This document shows positions 62,550 to 64,000 of a DNA stretch of 64,000 nucleotides, piece after piece. The translations under genes and the position numbers were made by a program. A model generated the notes under the pieces. It did not search any database and had not been told where the DNA came from. It saw only the letters and a list, made by a program, of their open reading frames with translations. Origin of the DNA: an uncultured Phascolarctobacterium sp. (GTDB lineage: Bacteria > Bacillota > Negativicutes > Acidaminococcales > Acidaminococcaceae); the NCBI GenBank assembly GCA_949299135.1, contig CASFZG010000012.1:1-64000 (forward strand), in the 5' to 3' direction. Position 1 is the stretch's first letter, and the number at the start of each line of letters is the position of its first letter.

Positions 62550-63017
62550 ATGAAAAAAATCTTTTTGCTGCTGGGCATTGCCGCTGCTCTGGGTTTATCC
62601 GCCTGCGGCGGGATGCAGGATACACAGGCCGCGCCGGCAGAGCAAACTGCCGCAGCGCAAAGCTATAAAGCCGTGCTGAACGTGGACGGGCACAAGCTGC
62701 CGGTAACGCTGCGCAGCGAACCGAGCGCCGCCGATTTATACAGCCGCCTGCCCGTAACGCTGGAGTTTAAGGATTTTAGCGGCATGGAAAAGATTGCCTA
62801 TTTTGATAAGCGCCTTGACGAAAAAGGTCAGCGCGTTGGTTGCCACCCGCTGGCGGGCGACCTGTGCGTTTACCAGCCGTGGGGCAATTTAAGCATATTT
62901 TATGTAGATTTTAAGGCCGACCCCAATTTAATCCCCATCGGCAGGCTGGAAGAAGGGCTGGACATTATTAAAGCACAAACCGGCAATTTTACTGCCACTT
63001 TGGAAAAAGCTGAGTAA
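62550..63017 (+). CDS. Cyclophilin-like fold lipoprotein
   Basis: 155 residues. Lipobox LSAC (Cys near residue 19). The mature part shows LPVTLEFKDFSGMEKIAYFDKRL and GDLCVYQPWGNLSIFYVDF, which fit the small bacterial cyclophilin-like beta-barrel family (not a canonical prolyl isomerase). GGAGGG precedes the ATG. It is 14 bases before the next gene, and likely co-transcribed with it. Confidence 0.82.
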   Translation: MKKIFLLLGIAAALGLSACGGMQDTQAAPAEQTAAAQSYKAVLNVDGHKLPVTLRSEPSAADLYSRLPVTLEFKDFSGMEKIAYFDKRLDEKGQRVGCHPLAGDLCVYQPWGNLSIFYVDFKADPNLIPIGRLEEGLDIIKAQTGNFTATLEKAE

Positions 63018-63031
63018 AGGAGAAGAACGAC

Positions 63032-63724
63032 ATGAAAAAATTATTTTTAACCGCATTGATGTTAGTTTTGGGCTTGCAGGCTTTACCGGCAGACGCTGCC
63101 GCAGTGGCGCAGCCCTTCGTGCGCTGGGCGGTTTACAGCAGCGAAGCACAGAACACGCCCGCGCTGTTTGAAGCAGTAACCGCGTATAACAATGCCCTGC
63201 AAAAAAATAACGGCGTGCTTGCCGTCTACGGCGGCGAAGACGAAAACGGCGTAATGCGTTACCTTGAAATTTACAAGGACGAAACCGCCTGCACCGCACT
63301 GCAAAACGACGCTAAGCTGCAATCCACCCGCGCGGAAATTAAAAAGCTTGCAACTAAAACCGGCATTTTAAACGCCGAAGCCTTTTTGCTGCAAACTAAA
63401 AACAGCGGCACCGCCGATAAACCGCGCATGGCCAAACTTGTTATCGACCCGGCGCAGCTTGACGAATATAAAAAAGTGCTGGCTAAGGAAATGAAAGCCT
63501 CCGTTACCAACGAGCCCGGCGTGCTGGCACTTCTGGCAACGACGGAAACCGCCAACCCCAACGTGTTCCACCTGCTGGAGCTGTATGCCGATGACGAAGC
63601 CTACAAAGCACATATCGCAGGACCGTACTTTCAGGAATACAACAAAGCCGTACAAAACATGGTGACGGATAAAACCCTCATCGTCAACAAATTGCAGAAC
63701 GTTACCTTAAGCGGCAGAATTTAA
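63032..63724 (+). CDS. Exported ABM-domain (antibiotic biosynthesis monooxygenase-like) protein, two repeats
   Basis: 230 residues. Signal peptide (MKKLFLTALMLVLGLQ, ending DAAAVA). Two ferredoxin-like ABM repeats: 30-115 (VRWAVYSSEAQNTPALFEAV, YLEIYKDETACTAL) and 130-220 (MAKLVIDPAQLDEYKKVL, HLLELYADDEAYKAH). Putative quinol monooxygenases are usually cytoplasmic; export is unusual. AAAGGAGAAG precedes the ATG. Confidence 0.85.
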   Translation: MKKLFLTALMLVLGLQALPADAAAVAQPFVRWAVYSSEAQNTPALFEAVTAYNNALQKNNGVLAVYGGEDENGVMRYLEIYKDETACTALQNDAKLQSTRAEIKKLATKTGILNAEAFLLQTKNSGTADKPRMAKLVIDPAQLDEYKKVLAKEMKASVTNEPGVLALLATTETANPNVFHLLELYADDEAYKAHIAGPYFQEYNKAVQNMVTDKTLIVNKLQNVTLSGRI

Positions 63725-63738
63725 CGGGCGGTGATTTT

Positions 63739-64000
63739 ATGAAAAAGCTTTTAGTTCTGCTGCTGGCGCTGTTTAATTTTACCGTTACGGCGCTGGCAGC
63801 GGAAATCCCCTATCTTGACCGCGTGCAGCCGGAATACCGTGCGGCGGCGGAAAATTTTATGTTCCTTTATACATCTGACGCTGACCTTGAAGCCGCTAAA
63901 GCCATGCAGCAAACAACGGCGCAGGGGCGCGAAACCGTTACCGTCCCCGCCAAAAGCGGTGAAGCTGCCGTAACAATGTATGTTTTCCGCCCACAAAATG
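63739..64000 (+). CDS. Exported protein, N-terminal part only (possibly an alpha/beta hydrolase)
   Basis: The visible 87 codons start with MKKLLVLLLALFNFTVTALA, a clear signal peptide, then EIPYLDRVQPEYRAAAENF. The last segment (KSGEAAVTMYVFRPQN) is reminiscent of the strand that opens the esterase/lipase fold, but no nucleophile is in view, so the call is weak. The window ends inside the gene. GGGCGGTGA precedes the ATG, 14 bases after the ABM stop. Confidence 0.6.
   Translation, partial: MKKLLVLLLALFNFTVTALAAEIPYLDRVQPEYRAAAENFMFLYTSDADLEAAKAMQQTTAQGRETVTVPAKSGEAAVTMYVFRPQN

Overview
The window looks like chromosome from a diderm Firmicute of the Negativicutes type, possibly near Acidaminococcus or Phascolarctobacterium. 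This is inference. It rests on the Firmicutes order of housekeeping genes at 42.3-53.2 kb (decarboxylase-tmk-holB-ricT-tRNA methylase-rsmI, then metG-tatD-3D protein-rnmV-rsmA, as in the Bacillus subtilis yaaO-ksgA region), an Rnf complex of clostridial gene order (CDGEAB), a biotin-dependent pyruvate carboxylase, and many exported small proteins. Base composition is moderately GC-rich except for an AT-rich island at about 17.4-19.6 kb. No rRNA, CRISPR array, phage or complete insertion sequence was seen. One tRNA gene is present, tRNA-Ala(CGC).

Layout. 0-9 kb: the 3' part of hemL, an exported protein, a degenerate M23 peptidase with a MurJ/SpoVB-type flippase, an orphan BMP lipoprotein, a UvrA paralogue and a PhzF-like isomerase. 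9.1-12.3 kb: a pantothenate operon (DUF2520 oxidoreductase-panB-panC-panD) behind a strong promoter and a roughly 165-nt leader ending in an intrinsic terminator. Its first gene is broken by a perfect 20-bp tandem duplication. 12.4-15.9 kb: an operon of a MaoC-like hydratase, BioY, a thiolase and an acyl-CoA ligase. Its consensus promoter lies under a near-perfect BirA operator, so it should respond to biotin. 16-19.6 kb: a MATE transporter and the AT-rich island. 19.6-25.8 kb: pyruvate carboxylase, an AcoR-like regulator without the GAFTGA loop, and an NlpC/P60 hydrolase.

26-34.6 kb: the rnfCDGEAB operon with apbE (flavinylation of RnfG/RnfD), a NusG-II protein and a Gx transporter, then a HlyD-like lipoprotein and a zinc-ribbon protein. 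34.7-42.3 kb: an EamA permease, a glutamate dehydrogenase gene with two independent lesions, an HD hydrolase and potABCD. 42.3-55.9 kb: the conserved housekeeping block, an arylamine N-acetyltransferase, cca and tRNA-Ala. 55.9-60.9 kb: a divergent LysR/MFS pair, a patatin-DUF2130 pair and a PNPOx-like protein. 61-64 kb: a run of exported small enzymes (carboxymuconolactone decarboxylase-like, cupin, cyclophilin-like, ABM, and the start of one more).

The main points for a second look are: (i) the BirA-controlled beta-oxidation-like module, which sits in the same window as a biotin enzyme; (ii) three short perfect tandem duplications (20, 41 and 14 bp), two of which disrupt genes and one of which builds a promoter; (iii) the structured leader of the pan operon; (iv) Shine-Dalgarno plus ATG starts embedded exactly at the signal-peptide boundary of two neighbouring exported proteins; (v) several enzymes lacking a canonical catalytic or functional residue.
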